DNA of 64,000 bases from Intestinimonas aquisgranensis (GTDB taxonomy: Bacteria; Bacillota; Clostridia; Oscillospirales; Oscillospiraceae). Where the stretch lies: positions 1 to 64,000 of the forward strand of contig JAJEQY010000008.1 of NCBI GenBank assembly GCA_020687605.1. Reading direction: 5' to 3'. Made by a program: the position numbers and the translations under genes. Below are positions 1 through 9,008 of this stretch, piece by piece (the first letter of the stretch is position 1; every line of letters starts with the position of its first letter). The notes below the pieces were generated by a model that saw only the letters and a program-made list of their open reading frames with translations, was not told where the DNA came from and made no database searches.

Positions 1-453
1 CAAACTACCTTTGCCCCCGATATTGTCACTACCCGAGGCATGATTGTCACCATTCTCTGGCGGCTGGAAGGCAGTCCAATCGTGGGCGGTCCTCTGGACT
101 ACGACGATGTAAAAGCAGAGGACTGGTACGGCGGGGCAGTCCGTTGGGCGGACAGCGTCGGTGTGGTCACTGGTTATGGCAACGGCAAATTTGGCCCCAA
201 CGATATTATCACCCGTGAGCAAATGGCTGCCATGCTGTGGCGGTATGCTGGAAGTCCCAAGGTAGACGGTAGTCTCTCCTCCTTCACAGACGGGGCACAA
301 ACCAGCAGTTGGGTACAGCCAGCCATGATTTGGGCCGTGGAGCAAAGCTTAATCACCGGCGCAGGCAATGACCGGCTGGAACCCAGAGGGCAAGCGACCA
401 GAGCCCAGACTGCCACAGTCCTGATGCGATTTGCCAAAGATATGGCACAATAG
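1..453 (+). CDS. S-layer homology (SLH) domain protein, C-terminal part
   Basis: The frame is open from base 1, so only the C-terminus of a larger surface protein is present. It shows the end of one SLH repeat, then two full repeats with the typical W-A...G-V-V-T-G and F-G-P...T-R-E-Q-M-A signatures, ending about ten residues after the last repeat. SLH repeats anchor exported proteins to pyruvylated cell-wall polymer in Firmicutes. The signal peptide and the functional domain would lie upstream, outside the window. The family call is firm; the job of the whole protein is unknown. Confidence 0.9.
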   Translation, partial: QTTFAPDIVTTRGMIVTILWRLEGSPIVGGPLDYDDVKAEDWYGGAVRWADSVGVVTGYGNGKFGPNDIITREQMAAMLWRYAGSPKVDGSLSSFTDGAQTSSWVQPAMIWAVEQSLITGAGNDRLEPRGQATRAQTATVLMRFAKDMAQ

Positions 454-481
454 TTGCTCTTATACCTCTCAAATCATAGCT

Positions 482-517
482 GTAGGGGCAGCGGGGATAT
501 CTCCCCGCTGCCCCTAC
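482..517. repeat. Perfect 15-bp inverted repeat after the SLH gene
   Basis: GTAGGGGCAGCGGGG and its exact complement flank a 6-base loop, 29 bases after the SLH stop. No U-tract follows on either strand. It may be a REP-like palindrome or a rho-independent-like transcription end. The rest of 454-651 shows no gene. Confidence 0.6.
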
Positions 518-651
518 TTGCTTATAAGTGACGACATGGCTACGGCATATAGAAAAGAAAAGCCAGGCTAGGTGTAGCCTAAGTAAAATTCGGGATAGAT
601 ATCGACACAGAATAAAATAAATGTACTTTTCCGTCAGCGTGATTCAAAACA

Positions 652-1098
652 ATGCCGTTCCTAAATGCCAAACGATGTTTGGAAGTGGAAACTAAACCCC
701 AGGGCTTCACTATCCTTGACCACCTCTGCTATCTCCATACTCACAGTAAAAAATATTCTATGCCAGGTGCAGATGAGATCGCAGCCCAACTGTACATGAG
801 CGTGGACATGGCCATGGAGCAGTTCGCTCGACTCAACCGTCGTGGGCCGATCAATGAAGGCGGAGTTCCCATGTTCAAGAATGCCAGCAAGAACTTTTTC
901 CCTCTGACTAATGAGTTGTTTTTTCTGAATACCGGTCACGGTACGATCACGGTCTATGCCTATCTGCTCTACTGCGAAGACTACGGCACGCATCAATGCA
1001 TCCCATTTCCGATCTTTGAGAGAGCTATCCGCGCTTTGAGAAGTTATTGGCCACCTTTTTGCGATTATTCGTTTTTGAAGCCGGAAACTCCCAAATAG
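652..1098 (+). CDS. Small helix-turn-helix-like protein, probable mobile-element remnant
   Basis: A 148-residue protein. The segment around residues 98-130 (I-T-V-Y-A-Y-L-L-Y-C-E-D...H-Q-C) matches the start of the winged-helix region I know from replication-initiator and HTH proteins of Firmicutes plasmids and integrative elements. The helix-turn-helix that should follow is degraded to about 25 residues. No clear ribosome site precedes the ATG. It stands alone between the SLH gene and the FtsX transporter. I read it as a decaying remnant of a replication or regulatory gene; function is not assigned. Confidence 0.4.
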   Translation: MPFLNAKRCLEVETKPQGFTILDHLCYLHTHSKKYSMPGADEIAAQLYMSVDMAMEQFARLNRRGPINEGGVPMFKNASKNFFPLTNELFFLNTGHGTITVYAYLLYCEDYGTHQCIPFPIFERAIRALRSYWPPFCDYSFLKPETPK

Positions 1099-1230
1099 GT
1101 TCTCGGCAGTTTTTATAGGTATTTATAGTAGTTTATAGTCCTTTCCGCTCCAGAGCAATTACTTTTTAACGCTCTTATTTCCACTGTTTCCGTGTACTCC
1201 GACGCTGTCTGTGGTCTTACATGTGGTCAG

Positions 1231-1290
1231 AGAGCCCTTCTTGACCAGGTGCAGTAAAACCGCAGTTGCATGGTCAGAAGGGCTCTTTTT
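1231..1290 (+). terminator. Hairpin with U-tract after the HTH-like gene
   Basis: AGAGCCCTTCT...GACC pairs with GGTCAGAAGGGCTCT and is followed by TTTTT. It is a long, slightly imperfect stem about 130 bases after the stop at 1098. Most of 1099-1562 is non-coding; besides this hairpin it holds the repeat at 1354 and the hairpin at 1505. Confidence 0.6.
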
Positions 1291-1353
1291 CATGTTCAGG
1301 TTTGGGGTATTGTACCTCTGGTGAGGGCGAGAAACAAGGTGTTTTTTCAAGTC

Positions 1354-1390
1354 AGGCGTATCAATTTTTAACACACCTATACAAAGAATA
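1354..1390. repeat. Copy 1 of a diverged ~37-bp repeat
   Basis: Starts AGGCGTATCA and ends ACAAAGAATA with TTTAACA in the middle. A second copy with the same blocks and about 80% identity lies at 16914-16951. Both are in non-coding DNA. Origin unknown; it could be a mobile-element or attachment remnant. Confidence 0.4.
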
Positions 1391-1504
1391 ACCTGTTTGG
1401 GATCCAATACAGATTCAAAGCGAGTCCTTTCTATTCCAAACTGCTTGGGCAACATTGCTATGACAACGCACGATACAACAATACAGAAAATGTTGCAAGA
1501 ATGG

Positions 1505-1549
1505 AAACAAGTCAACCGCAAGCAAATATCGTTTGCGGTTGACTTGTTT
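1505..1549 (-). terminator. 17-bp perfect hairpin ending the FtsX operon
   Basis: AAACAAGTCAACCGCAA and its exact complement flank an 11-base loop, 14 bases beyond the FtsX stop codon on the minus strand. The U-tract is weak, so it may act as a convergent or bidirectional terminator. Confidence 0.65.
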
Positions 1550-1562
1550 GGGGCTCTGTATT

Positions 1563-4217
1563 TTATTCCTGCCGCAGGCGCTCAACCACGGAAAAACGCT
1601 GGGCGGCGCGGCAGCTGAGCACCGGGATGAGCACGCCCAGCGCCCCGAACAGGGGCAACACCACGGCGATGGGCCAGATGGTAAAGTGATAGGTAAAAAA
1701 CCAAATCAGCCCGTTGAGGGCGGGACCTACGAAAGGGGCCGTGACCACGATCAGCACCAGGGCCAGGAGGGCCGCGCCCAGAGTATAGAGCAGTCCCTCC
1801 AGGGCCAGCATGGTCCGTAGTTGCCGGGCCGTCATGCCGATGGACTGGAGCACCGCCAGCTCCCGGCGGCGGGCGGTGATGCCGGTGAGAATGGCGTTAA
1901 AGAAGTTGAGCACCCCCACCAGCCCCACGATGAAGCTGAGGGCGCCGCCCAGCAGGAGGAACATGCTCCGGGTGCTCTCAAACTCTCCGGCATAGGTGGC
2001 CTTGCTCTCATAGTCGAACTGGGGATTGACGTTTTCTGTGTAGTCCGCCAGAAAGGCCTCCATGGCGGCGTTGGCCTCGTCAGTGGTGTCGAAGGCGTAG
2101 TACATGACGCAGTCGGTTTTCGTATCCCGGAGAAACGTCTCCGCCCCCAGGACGAACTCGTCGGCGCCGTAGTAGCGGTAGCTCAGGGCGGAGGGCACCG
2201 TCACCAGGGCGGCCACGGTGTAGTCCACGTCCCGGTACTTGATTGCCCGCTCGATGTAAGGAGCGCCTTCGGGCACATTTTCCAAGGAGCCGTAAACCTC
2301 GCCGGTGTTTGGATTGTAGTATTCAAACTCCTCCACATAGCGGATGGTCACTGCATCCCCCAGCCGGGCCCAGTGGCTGTCCATCTCCGGATTTCCGTAG
2401 TCATCGTCGCTGTATACAGCGGCAATATAGTTCCCGTCAGGGTCGTTCAGCTTGGAGAGGTCCCCCTCCAGCACCGTCAGATGGTCCAGGGCGAAGGGCT
2501 CCATGCCGTAGAGCTGCACCCGGTCCGCCAACAGGCCTTCCTCCGTGCGATCTTTGAAGGCTACCATGCTGTCCAGCTGCTCCTGGGTGTTCCAGCGGCT
2601 CCACATAGAGCGATAGTATTCCTCGGTGACGAATTCCAGCGCCGGAGCGGTCTTGCCGTACACGCGGCCGCTCCCGGTGATGCCGCCCTGGGCGTCCACG
2701 GCGGCGATGATTTCCTCCGGCACTCCCATCTCGTTGTTGAAGGCGTCCCCGCCCGTCTGGAACTGGCCCGCGTCGGCCAGGATAAAGTCGCTGGCGGTGA
2801 AATTGGACACATATTTGTCCATGTCAAAACCACTTGTAAAGGTCACCGTTGCAGTCAGCAGCACCACGGCCAGGGTCAGGGACAGCACTGTAAGGAAGGT
2901 CTTACCCCGGCTGCGGCCAAGATTAGCCCAGGCCATGGAGAAAAGGGAGACCCCTTTGCCCTTTCGCCTGGACTTCTGGTTCAGCGCCTTGACCTCGGTA
3001 TAGCGCACCGCCTCCACCGGAGAGACCTTGCCGGCCAGACGGCCGGGGCGGCGGCAGGAGATGAGCACTGTCACCAGGGCAAAGAGGGCCGAGCCCGCAA
3101 AGAGGAGGGGGCTGACGGAGACCACCGTGGTCACCCCATTGAGCCGGGCGGTGATGACGGGGGTGAGCACGCCGCCCAGCAGCCAGCCCAGCAGCAGCCC
3201 TGCGGGGATGCCGATGAGGGAGAGAAGCAGTGCCTGGGTGCGGATGATCCGCCGGAGCTGCCTGGGCGTGGTGCCGATGGTTTTTAGCAGGCCGTAGAAG
3301 CGGATGTCCCCCGCCACGGAGATCTGGAACACATTGTAGATGATGAGGTACCCGGTGAGCAGAATGAGGGCCAGCACCCCCACAATGATAGCCGCCACGG
3401 TAGGGTCCAGCTTGTCTGAAAGCTGCGCTCCGGTGTAGCCCTAGTTGACGCCGATGGAAATATAGGTTTCTCCCGGAGTGTCCGACTGGTAGCCGTGGTT
3501 AACCAGGATTTTATCCAGATCAGAGGAAATAGAGCGGGCGCCGTTTTTCAGCATCACATCCAGATTCCAGCTGCCGGTCATGCCGTCGCTGCCCGGCGGG
3601 GTTACGCCCACTTCTGCCAGGATAGCGTCCGCCCGGCTTTCGGGAATGAGGATATGGTTTGCCACCACAGCCTCGTCATACTCCCACCAGCCACAGAGGG
3701 TAAAGGTCTGGGTGGTGGTACGGCCGTCAACCTCAAAGGTGACGGTGAATTGGGCGCCGATCTCCGGCTCCACCCCCAGCAACTCCAGCACATGGGTGTC
3801 GGTGGCGGCCTCGTTGGTCCCCTCCTGGGGCAGACGGCCCTCGATGGGGTCGCAGTAACCCCAGTGGGCCTGGTTGGCGTCGGAATAACCGATCTCCACA
3901 TGGGATTTGTTAAAGGGCACCTCTGTTGGTATCCCCACGAACCGCCGAAGGCCCCAGGACTCGATGAGAGGATCGTCCTTCAACTCCTCAAACTGTTCCT
4001 CGGTGAGGTATTTGAAGGTGCCGTGGGACCAGCCCCCAGCCTGGCGAAAGTTGTTTTGCTGGATTCCTTCGTTGATGGAGATGGCAATGGTAAAGAGAGA
4101 GGTGAAAAGCACCGCTGTCAGGGCGATGGCCAGTACCGCCACCAGATTGCGAGTGCGGCTGGCCAGAAGGGCACGGAAACTCAGACGGCGGATGCAGCCC
4201 CGGTTGGAGACTTTCAT
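1563..4217 (-). pseudogene. FtsX/MacB-type ABC permease split by an in-frame amber stop
   Basis: One long frame (about 884 codons) interrupted by TAG at 3441-3443 and by no frameshift. The first part (from ATG 4217, AGGAGG site) has an N-terminal membrane helix and an extracytoplasmic domain. The second part resumes in the same frame with a GTG at 3396-3398 and carries the remaining helices plus the two FtsX domains typical of peptide-handling permeases (I-G-T-T-P-R-Q-L-R and I-G-M-T-A-R-Q-L-R). A TGG-to-TAG change (Trp) would explain it. Both halves look well conserved, so the change is recent, a sequencing error, or tolerated by readthrough or reinitiation. The partner ATPase lies directly upstream. 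Confidence 0.85.
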
Positions 4218-4230
4218 AATGATCTCCTCC

Positions 4231-4899
4231 TTACCGCGCCACGATCCGTCCGTCCTCGATGCGGACGATCCGGTCGGCCATCTGGGCAATCTCCTCGTTA
4301 TGGGTGATCATCACCATGGTCTGGGCGAACTTCTGCCCGGTCACCTTCATCAGGCTGAGCACATCCTGGCTGGTTTTGCTGTCCAGATTGCCGGTGGGCT
4401 CATCGGCCAGAAGAATGGCGGGCTTGGTAGCCAGGGCCCGGGCGATGGCCACCCGCTGCTGCTGGCCGCCGGAGAGCTGGTTGGGGAGATTGGTGAGTTT
4501 CTTTTCCAGTCCCAAGGTGGCGATGACCTCCTGCACATAGGCCTCATCCACCTTGGCCCCATCCAGCTCCACCGGCAGGACAATGTTTTCCCACACGCTG
4601 AGCACCGGAACCAGGTTGTAGGACTGGAATACAAAACCGATCTTCCGGCGACGGAAGATGGTCAGGGCCTCGTCCTTCAGGGCAAAGATGTTCCTGCCGT
4701 CCACGGTGACGGTACCGGAGGTGGGCCGGTCCAGCCCGCCCAGCATGTGGAGCAGGGTGGACTTGCCGGAGCCGGAGGTGCCCACAATGGCCACAAACTC
4801 CCCCTGTTCGATACTCAGGTCCACGCCGTCCAGAGCCTTTACCTGGGTGTCTCCGGCGCCGTAGTATTTTTTCAGATCATGGGTCTGCAAGATTGTCAT
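4231..4899 (-). CDS. ABC transporter ATPase, LolD/MacB (FtsX-partner) type
   Basis: 222 residues, full length for the family. Walker A G-T-S-G-S-G-K-S-T near residue 40, signature L-S-G-G-Q-Q-Q-R, Walker B I-L-L-A-D-E-P and the H-loop are all intact. This class powers FtsX-type permeases that sense or remove antimicrobial peptides or move lipoproteins. It sits 13 bases before the permease start on the same strand, with a histidine kinase/response regulator pair further upstream, which fits a peptide-detoxification module. The ATPase looks functional, but its permease carries a nonsense codon. Confidence 0.93.
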   Translation of the reverse strand: MTILQTHDLKKYYGAGDTQVKALDGVDLSIEQGEFVAIVGTSGSGKSTLLHMLGGLDRPTSGTVTVDGRNIFALKDEALTIFRRRKIGFVFQSYNLVPVLSVWENIVLPVELDGAKVDEAYVQEVIATLGLEKKLTNLPNQLSGGQQQRVAIARALATKPAILLADEPTGNLDSKTSQDVLSLMKVTGQKFAQTMVMITHNEEIAQMADRIVRIEDGRIVAR

Positions 4900-4919
4900 G
4901 ACTGTTCTCCTCCAAAGAA

Positions 4920-4952
4920 AAAGTCTGTACCGTCTTTGACAATACAGACTTT
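4920..4952 (-). promoter_or_regulatory. Palindromic operator candidate upstream of the ABC operon
   Basis: AAAGTCTGTA and TACAGACTTT form a perfect 10-bp dyad with a 13-base centre, about 20 bases before the ATPase start. It could bind the response regulator encoded at 6678, or be a hairpin in the leader. Inference only. Confidence 0.4.
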
Positions 4953-5019
4953 AACATGGAAATCTGTCCTGGTACTTTCGAGAATGTGACAGTTTTGAAA
5001 GAAGTTTTGTCCGGCTCCG

Positions 5020-5751
5020 TCAATGCATCGCTCTGGCCCGTACCAACAGCATCATGGGCCGGCGCAGCTCGTCCCGCATGCCGGGAATGTCCAGCATTTC
5101 CGCAGAAGGCTCCGCTTCTTCCACCGCTTCCAGGACAAAGCCGTTGTGCAGCAGTCCCATCAGGATCTGAGTGAGGGTATGGTGCTGCTTGCGGACCTCG
5201 CAGCCCAGAAAGTGGGTCATGCGCTCCCCTGGCATGAAATACTGATCGATGGGCCAGTACAGCGGCGTGCCGTCCTCCCCGTAGGCCCAGTCCTGTCCCA
5301 CGCCGGCGGTAAAGACAGGGTGTTCGATGTTGAATAAAAAGATTCCATCCTTTTTTAGTGTCCGATGGACTTTTCCAAAAATGGCGTTCAGGTCCTCAAT
5401 GTAATGCAGTGCCAGGTTGGAAACCACACAGTCCCATGCGGCCTCCGGATATTCATACTCCTCGATACCGCACACGCGATAGAGAATACCTTCCCCATCG
5501 TTGCGCCGCTTGGCCTCCTCGACCATTTTCTGACTTAGATCAATGCCCAGCACCTGCCACGCACCCTGCTCCACGGCAAACTTGCAGTGCCACCCATAGC
5601 CGCAGCCCAGATCCAGTACGGCCTTTCCCTCTAAGGGCGGGAAAAGGGGCTTGAGCTGGTGCCACTCTCCCGCCGCGGAAAGCCCTTCCCGGCTGCGGGA
5701 CATCTGTGCGTATTGCTGGAAAAAAGCTTCGTTTTCATATTCATTTCTCAC
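5020..5751 (-). CDS. Class I SAM-dependent methyltransferase
   Basis: 243 residues with the Rossmann SAM-binding motif V-L-D-L-G-C-G-Y-G near residues 46-54 and an acidic strand-2 end (G-I-D-L-S) near 74. It belongs to the broad Methyltransf_11/25 group of small-molecule methylases; the substrate cannot be told from sequence. It lies between the ABC operon and the histidine kinase gene on the same strand, with its own AGGAGG site, so it may share their control. No membrane segments. Confidence 0.88.
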   Translation of the reverse strand: MRNEYENEAFFQQYAQMSRSREGLSAAGEWHQLKPLFPPLEGKAVLDLGCGYGWHCKFAVEQGAWQVLGIDLSQKMVEEAKRRNDGEGILYRVCGIEEYEYPEAAWDCVVSNLALHYIEDLNAIFGKVHRTLKKDGIFLFNIEHPVFTAGVGQDWAYGEDGTPLYWPIDQYFMPGERMTHFLGCEVRKQHHTLTQILMGLLHNGFVLEAVEEAEPSAEMLDIPGMRDELRRPMMLLVRARAMH

Positions 5752-5778
5752 AGCGTATTCCTCCTGTGTTCTTTCTTC

Positions 5779-6681
5779 TTACAATTCCCGGGGGATGTAG
5801 AGAGAAAAGGTGCTCCCCTTTCCGGGGACGCTCTCCACCTTCACATAGCCACCTTGTTTCTCCGCGATCTGTCGGGTGAGGTAGAGGCCGATGCCCACGC
5901 CCTCGGCCTGATAAGCACCAGGAGCACGGTAAAAGCGCCCGAAAACTTTGGCCTGCTCCCCCTCGGAGATGCCCGGTCCGGTGTCGCTCACCCGGATGGC
6001 GGAGAACAGCTCATAGTTTTTGACCTCCACTGTTACTGCCCCGCTGGCGGGAGTATACTTCACGGCGTTGTCCAGCAGGTTGCACACCGCCTCCTCCGTC
6101 CACTTGGGGTCAAAGACGGCGGAGCCCTCGGTCTGCCGGGTGGTCAGGACGGTGCCCTTTTCCGCCGCCCTGGGGGCATACTGGGTAACCGCCCGCTCCA
6201 CCACCGGGGTAATCTCACCGAGTTGGGGGTGAAGAGCTAGAATACCCGTCTCCAACCGGGAGGTCTTGACCAGAGCCTCGATGAGGGTCTGGAGCTTTTC
6301 CGCCTGGGCGGAGATGGCGGCGGCGCAGTCCTTCCCCTGGGGGGTGAGGGGCTGCTCGGAGAGCAGCTGGGCGTAGAGCTGGAGGTTGGCCACCGGGGTC
6401 TTGGTTTGGTGGGAGATGTCGGAGATGAGGGCGCTGATCTGGTCCTTCTGCTCCCGCACGTTCCGCTCCGACTGGGCGCTGGCCGCCAGGTACCGGGCCA
6501 ATCGGCTCTCCAGGGCGGAGAGTCGGCTTTCGTCAAAGTTTTGTTCGGAAAATCTGCCGTCCATGGCGGCGGTGAGCATCTCGTCCAGCCACCTCATCGT
6601 GCAGGCAGTCCGCCACCGGTCATAGGCGACCACAGCCAGGGCCAGCAACAGGGCTACGCCCGCGATCACATATCCCGTCAT
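5779..6681 (-). CDS. Sensor histidine kinase, single membrane helix
   Basis: 300 residues. One N-terminal transmembrane helix (about residues 4-20) and no real extracellular sensor. The HisKA motif has the phosphoacceptor His at residue 91 (D-I-S-H-Q-T-K-T-P), followed by N, G1 and G2 boxes (N-L-L-D-N-A-V-K-Y, S-D-T-G-P-G-I, G-I-G-L-Y-L). The small sensor region fits kinases that take their signal from an FtsX ABC transporter. Its start overlaps the response regulator stop (ATGA), so the two are translationally coupled. Confidence 0.92.
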   Translation of the reverse strand: MTGYVIAGVALLLALAVVAYDRWRTACTMRWLDEMLTAAMDGRFSEQNFDESRLSALESRLARYLAASAQSERNVREQKDQISALISDISHQTKTPVANLQLYAQLLSEQPLTPQGKDCAAAISAQAEKLQTLIEALVKTSRLETGILALHPQLGEITPVVERAVTQYAPRAAEKGTVLTTRQTEGSAVFDPKWTEEAVCNLLDNAVKYTPASGAVTVEVKNYELFSAIRVSDTGPGISEGEQAKVFGRFYRAPGAYQAEGVGIGLYLTRQIAEKQGGYVKVESVPGKGSTFSLYIPREL

Positions 6682-7361
6682 GGTTTCACCGCCCAGGTAT
6701 AGCCGATACCGTACACCGTTTTCAGATAATCGGGCTTGGCCGGATCGGCCTCAAGCTTGCTCCGCAGCCGCTTGACCGTGACGGACAGGGCGTTTTCCTC
6801 CACAAATTCCGCCCCGTCCGTCCATACCCGGTCCACCAGCGTGGCCCGGGGCACGGCATGGCCACGATTTTCCACCAGTACCCGCAGGAGCTTCTGCTCC
6901 GTTTTACTCAGTTCCACAGACACCCCATCCCGGCGGAAGTCCATTCGGTCAAAATCGAAGGTGAAGGGGCCTATGGACATGGTTTGAGAAACCGTGGGGG
7001 CGCTCCGCCGGAGCTGGGCGTTCACTCTGGCCCGGAGTACGGCCAGGGAGAAGGGCTTGGTAATGTAGTCGTCCGCCCCAGCCTCCAGCCCGGTAACCTC
7101 GTCCAACTCCAGGTCATTGGCCGTGAGCAGAATCACCGGCGTGGCGTCCCCATTCGTACGCACCTGCCGCAGCAGGTCCAGGCCGCTGCCGTCGGGGAGA
7201 TTGACATCTAGGATCAGCAGGTCAAAGTGCTCCTCTGCCAGTGTTTCCCGGGCCAGGGTCAAGGTGGAACGGCAGGTGACAGATGTATCCGTCCGTGTCA
7301 GAGCCATGGCGATCCCACGCCCCAGAGTCTCGTCATCCTCTAAAAGAAAAATGTGTTTCAT
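6678..7361 (-). CDS. OmpR-family response regulator
   Basis: 227 residues: a receiver domain with acidic pocket D9/D10, phosphoacceptor D52 (L-I-L-D-V-N-L-P-D) and the conserved K-P pair near residue 100, then a winged-helix Trans_reg_C domain. It overlaps the kinase gene by 4 bases. Probable target: the ABC operon downstream (dyad at 4920). A minus-strand TATAAT lies at 7407-7412, about 50 bases upstream, with a poor -35. Full length and apparently intact. Confidence 0.93.
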   Translation of the reverse strand: MKHIFLLEDDETLGRGIAMALTRTDTSVTCRSTLTLARETLAEEHFDLLILDVNLPDGSGLDLLRQVRTNGDATPVILLTANDLELDEVTGLEAGADDYITKPFSLAVLRARVNAQLRRSAPTVSQTMSIGPFTFDFDRMDFRRDGVSVELSKTEQKLLRVLVENRGHAVPRATLVDRVWTDGAEFVEENALSVTVKRLRSKLEADPAKPDYLKTVYGIGYTWAVKP

Positions 7362-7445
7362 GTTTGGTCCTCGTAGTTTGTGTTTCCATTCGGTTTATGG
7401 TGCTTCATTATACCACAAGTTCCGGCTCTGGAACATGGGGAGCGG

Positions 7446-7474
7446 TTGCCCACAATCATGGGCTATGCTATGAT
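7446..7474 (+). promoter_or_regulatory. Sigma-A-like promoter for the CatA-like gene
   Basis: TTGCCC, a 17-base spacer and TATGAT, about 58 bases before the chosen start. It lies in the divergent gap shared with the response regulator promoter. Confidence 0.45.
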
Positions 7475-7531
7475 AAGGGATACTTACCACGACCAACCAA
7501 ACCGGACTTCATAAACAGAATGGAGAACGAC

Positions 7532-8149
7532 ATGAAAGAAGTAGATCCACAAAGTACCTCCCGTGCGCTGGCCTTTGAGCTGTGGATGCAGGCTCCCATG
7601 CCTATGGTGACCCTGATGAAGACCCTGGATGTGACGGCTCTGGTGCACCTGAGCCGGAGGAGGGGTTACAAATTCAATATGCTTCTCTGCTGGTGTATCG
7701 GAAAGGCGGCAGCGAGTATGGAGGACTTCTACCTGCTTCCGGTGGGTGACAAGCTCATGCAGTACGACCGCCTGGCCGTCAATACGGTGGTGGCTACCCA
7801 GGATGGCGGTATCGCCACCTGCGACATTCCTGTCTCCGCTGATTTGGAGCAATTCAACCAAGACTACTCAAAGCTCACCGGGCAGGTCCGGGAGAGCGGG
7901 GAGAGCTATGAGTTGGGCGAGGATTATATGGTGATCGGCACCTCCGCCCTGGCAGGGTATGAGATCGACGGCGCAGTGAATATCTACGCCGGGTGCTACA
8001 ACAACCCCTTCCTCATCTGGGGCAAGTACCGGAAAAAGTGGCTGCGGGCCACCCTGCCGGTGTCCTTCCAGTTCCACCACACCCAGCTGGACGGCATCCC
8101 GGCGGCGGAATTCCTGGAGCGGCTACAGCGGGAAATCAAAGAAATTTAG
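7532..8149 (+). CDS. CatA-like (chloramphenicol acetyltransferase-family) O-acetyltransferase
   Basis: 205 residues from the ATG at 7532, chosen because GGAG sits 6 bases before it; an ATG at 7520 is an alternative with no ribosome site. Near the C-terminus F-H-H-T-Q-L-D-G matches the CAT active-site motif HHxxxDG, with catalytic His at residue 183. The family is a trimeric acetyl-CoA enzyme. Homologues in gut Clostridia are annotated CatA-like, and whether they inactivate chloramphenicol is uncertain. The next gene is a drug-sensing MerR-TipAS regulator, which fits a xenobiotic-response neighbourhood. Confidence 0.8.
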   Translation: MKEVDPQSTSRALAFELWMQAPMPMVTLMKTLDVTALVHLSRRRGYKFNMLLCWCIGKAAASMEDFYLLPVGDKLMQYDRLAVNTVVATQDGGIATCDIPVSADLEQFNQDYSKLTGQVRESGESYELGEDYMVIGTSALAGYEIDGAVNIYAGCYNNPFLIWGKYRKKWLRATLPVSFQFHHTQLDGIPAAEFLERLQREIKEI

Positions 8150-8158
8150 CAGTTCCAC

Positions 8159-8189
8159 TTGACTTTGACGCTCCGTCAACTGGTACCCT
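8159..8189 (+). promoter_or_regulatory. MerR-type promoter/operator with 19-bp spacer
   Basis: TTGACT (8159-8164) and TACCCT (8184-8189) are separated by 19 bases. The spacer contains a perfect dyad, TTGACG-ctc-CGTCAA (8165-8179). This over-long spacer with a centred dyad is the hallmark of promoters that MerR proteins activate by untwisting DNA. It precedes the MerR gene itself, so it predicts autoregulation. Confidence 0.85.
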
Positions 8190-8209
8190 GTTCCCAAGGA
8201 GGGATAGCT

Positions 8210-8968
8210 ATGGAGTATTCCATTCAGGAACTGTCGCGCCTGTCTGGGGTGACCACCCGCACCCTGCGCTGGTACGACCAGATCGGCCTACTGAAGCCCA
8301 GCCGGGTGGCGGAGAGCGGCTACCGCTACTACGGCAGGGCGGAGGTAGACCGGCTGCAGGACATTCTCTATTACCGGGCTCTCGGGGTGGAGTTGGCTCG
8401 GATCAAGGAATGTCTGGACGATTCCTCCTTTGACCGTCTGGCTGCCCTGCGAAACCACCTGGCCGCACTGGAGGCAGAGCAGGAGCGGCTGGAACAGCTC
8501 ATCCGGTCGGTGAAAGACACCATCGGAGCGGAAGAAAGGAACGAGATCATGAACGACGAGCAGAAATTTGAGGCGTTCAAGCAGCGGGCTGTAGCCCATA
8601 ATGAGGAAGTTTACGGAGCGGAGATCCGCGCCAAGTACGGCGACCAAGAGGTAGACGAGGCCAACGCCGCAGTGATGAACCTGACCCGGGCGCAGTACCA
8701 GGAGTGGACGGACCTGGGCCGGGAGATCCAGGAGCGGCTGGAGGCCGCCGTCCGGGAAAAAGTGTCGCCGGAGAGCCAGGAGGGTAAGGAGATCACCGCT
8801 CTCCACCGCCAGTGGCTCACCATCACCGGGAACCGGTACGACCCGGCCAAACACCGGGGGATCGCGGAGCTCTATGTGATGGAGCAGCGGTTCACGGCCT
8901 ACTACGACAAACAGGTGCCCGGCTGCGCCCGCTTTTTGCGGGACGCCGTTGTCCACTGGGTAAAATAA
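8210..8968 (+). CDS. MerR-family regulator with TipAS ligand-binding domain
   Basis: 252 residues from ATG 8210 (AAGGAGGG site at 8196). The N-terminal winged helix (residues 1-70: Y-S-I-Q-E-L-S-R-L-S-G-V-T-T-R-T-L-R-W-Y-D) is followed by a long dimerisation helix and a C-terminal TipAS domain. TipAS domains bind structurally varied, often thiopeptide-like, drugs. The promoter immediately upstream has the matching 19-bp spacer and dyad. It is a stand-alone transcription unit closed by the terminator at 8976. Confidence 0.92.
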   Translation: MEYSIQELSRLSGVTTRTLRWYDQIGLLKPSRVAESGYRYYGRAEVDRLQDILYYRALGVELARIKECLDDSSFDRLAALRNHLAALEAEQERLEQLIRSVKDTIGAEERNEIMNDEQKFEAFKQRAVAHNEEVYGAEIRAKYGDQEVDEANAAVMNLTRAQYQEWTDLGREIQERLEAAVREKVSPESQEGKEITALHRQWLTITGNRYDPAKHRGIAELYVMEQRFTAYYDKQVPGCARFLRDAVVHWVK

Positions 8969-8975
8969 GAATGAA

Positions 8976-9006
8976 GCAGGCCCTCGGCAAAAAGCCGAGG
9001 GCCTGC
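8976..9006. terminator. Bidirectional terminator between convergent genes
   Basis: A 13-bp perfect stem, GCAGGCCCTCGGC, with an AAAAA loop, between the MerR gene and the convergent DUF3788 gene. Confidence 0.8.
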
Positions 9007-9008
9007 CA

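Noticed and set aside
1159..1521. 120-codon minus-strand frame
   Set aside because: Covers two hairpins and a repeat; no ribosome site, no coherent hydrophobic or domain pattern.
1821..3287. 488-codon plus-strand reading frame across the FtsX gene
   Set aside because: Antisense shadow of a GC-rich gene: Gly/His/Val-rich with no fold or ribosome site, while the minus strand encodes a clear FtsX permease.
3441..3443. Amber recoding (pyrrolysine or code change) as explanation for the FtsX stop
   Set aside because: Many other genes here end properly at TAG, and a methanogenesis-linked pyrrolysine context is absent; mutation or base-call error is simpler.
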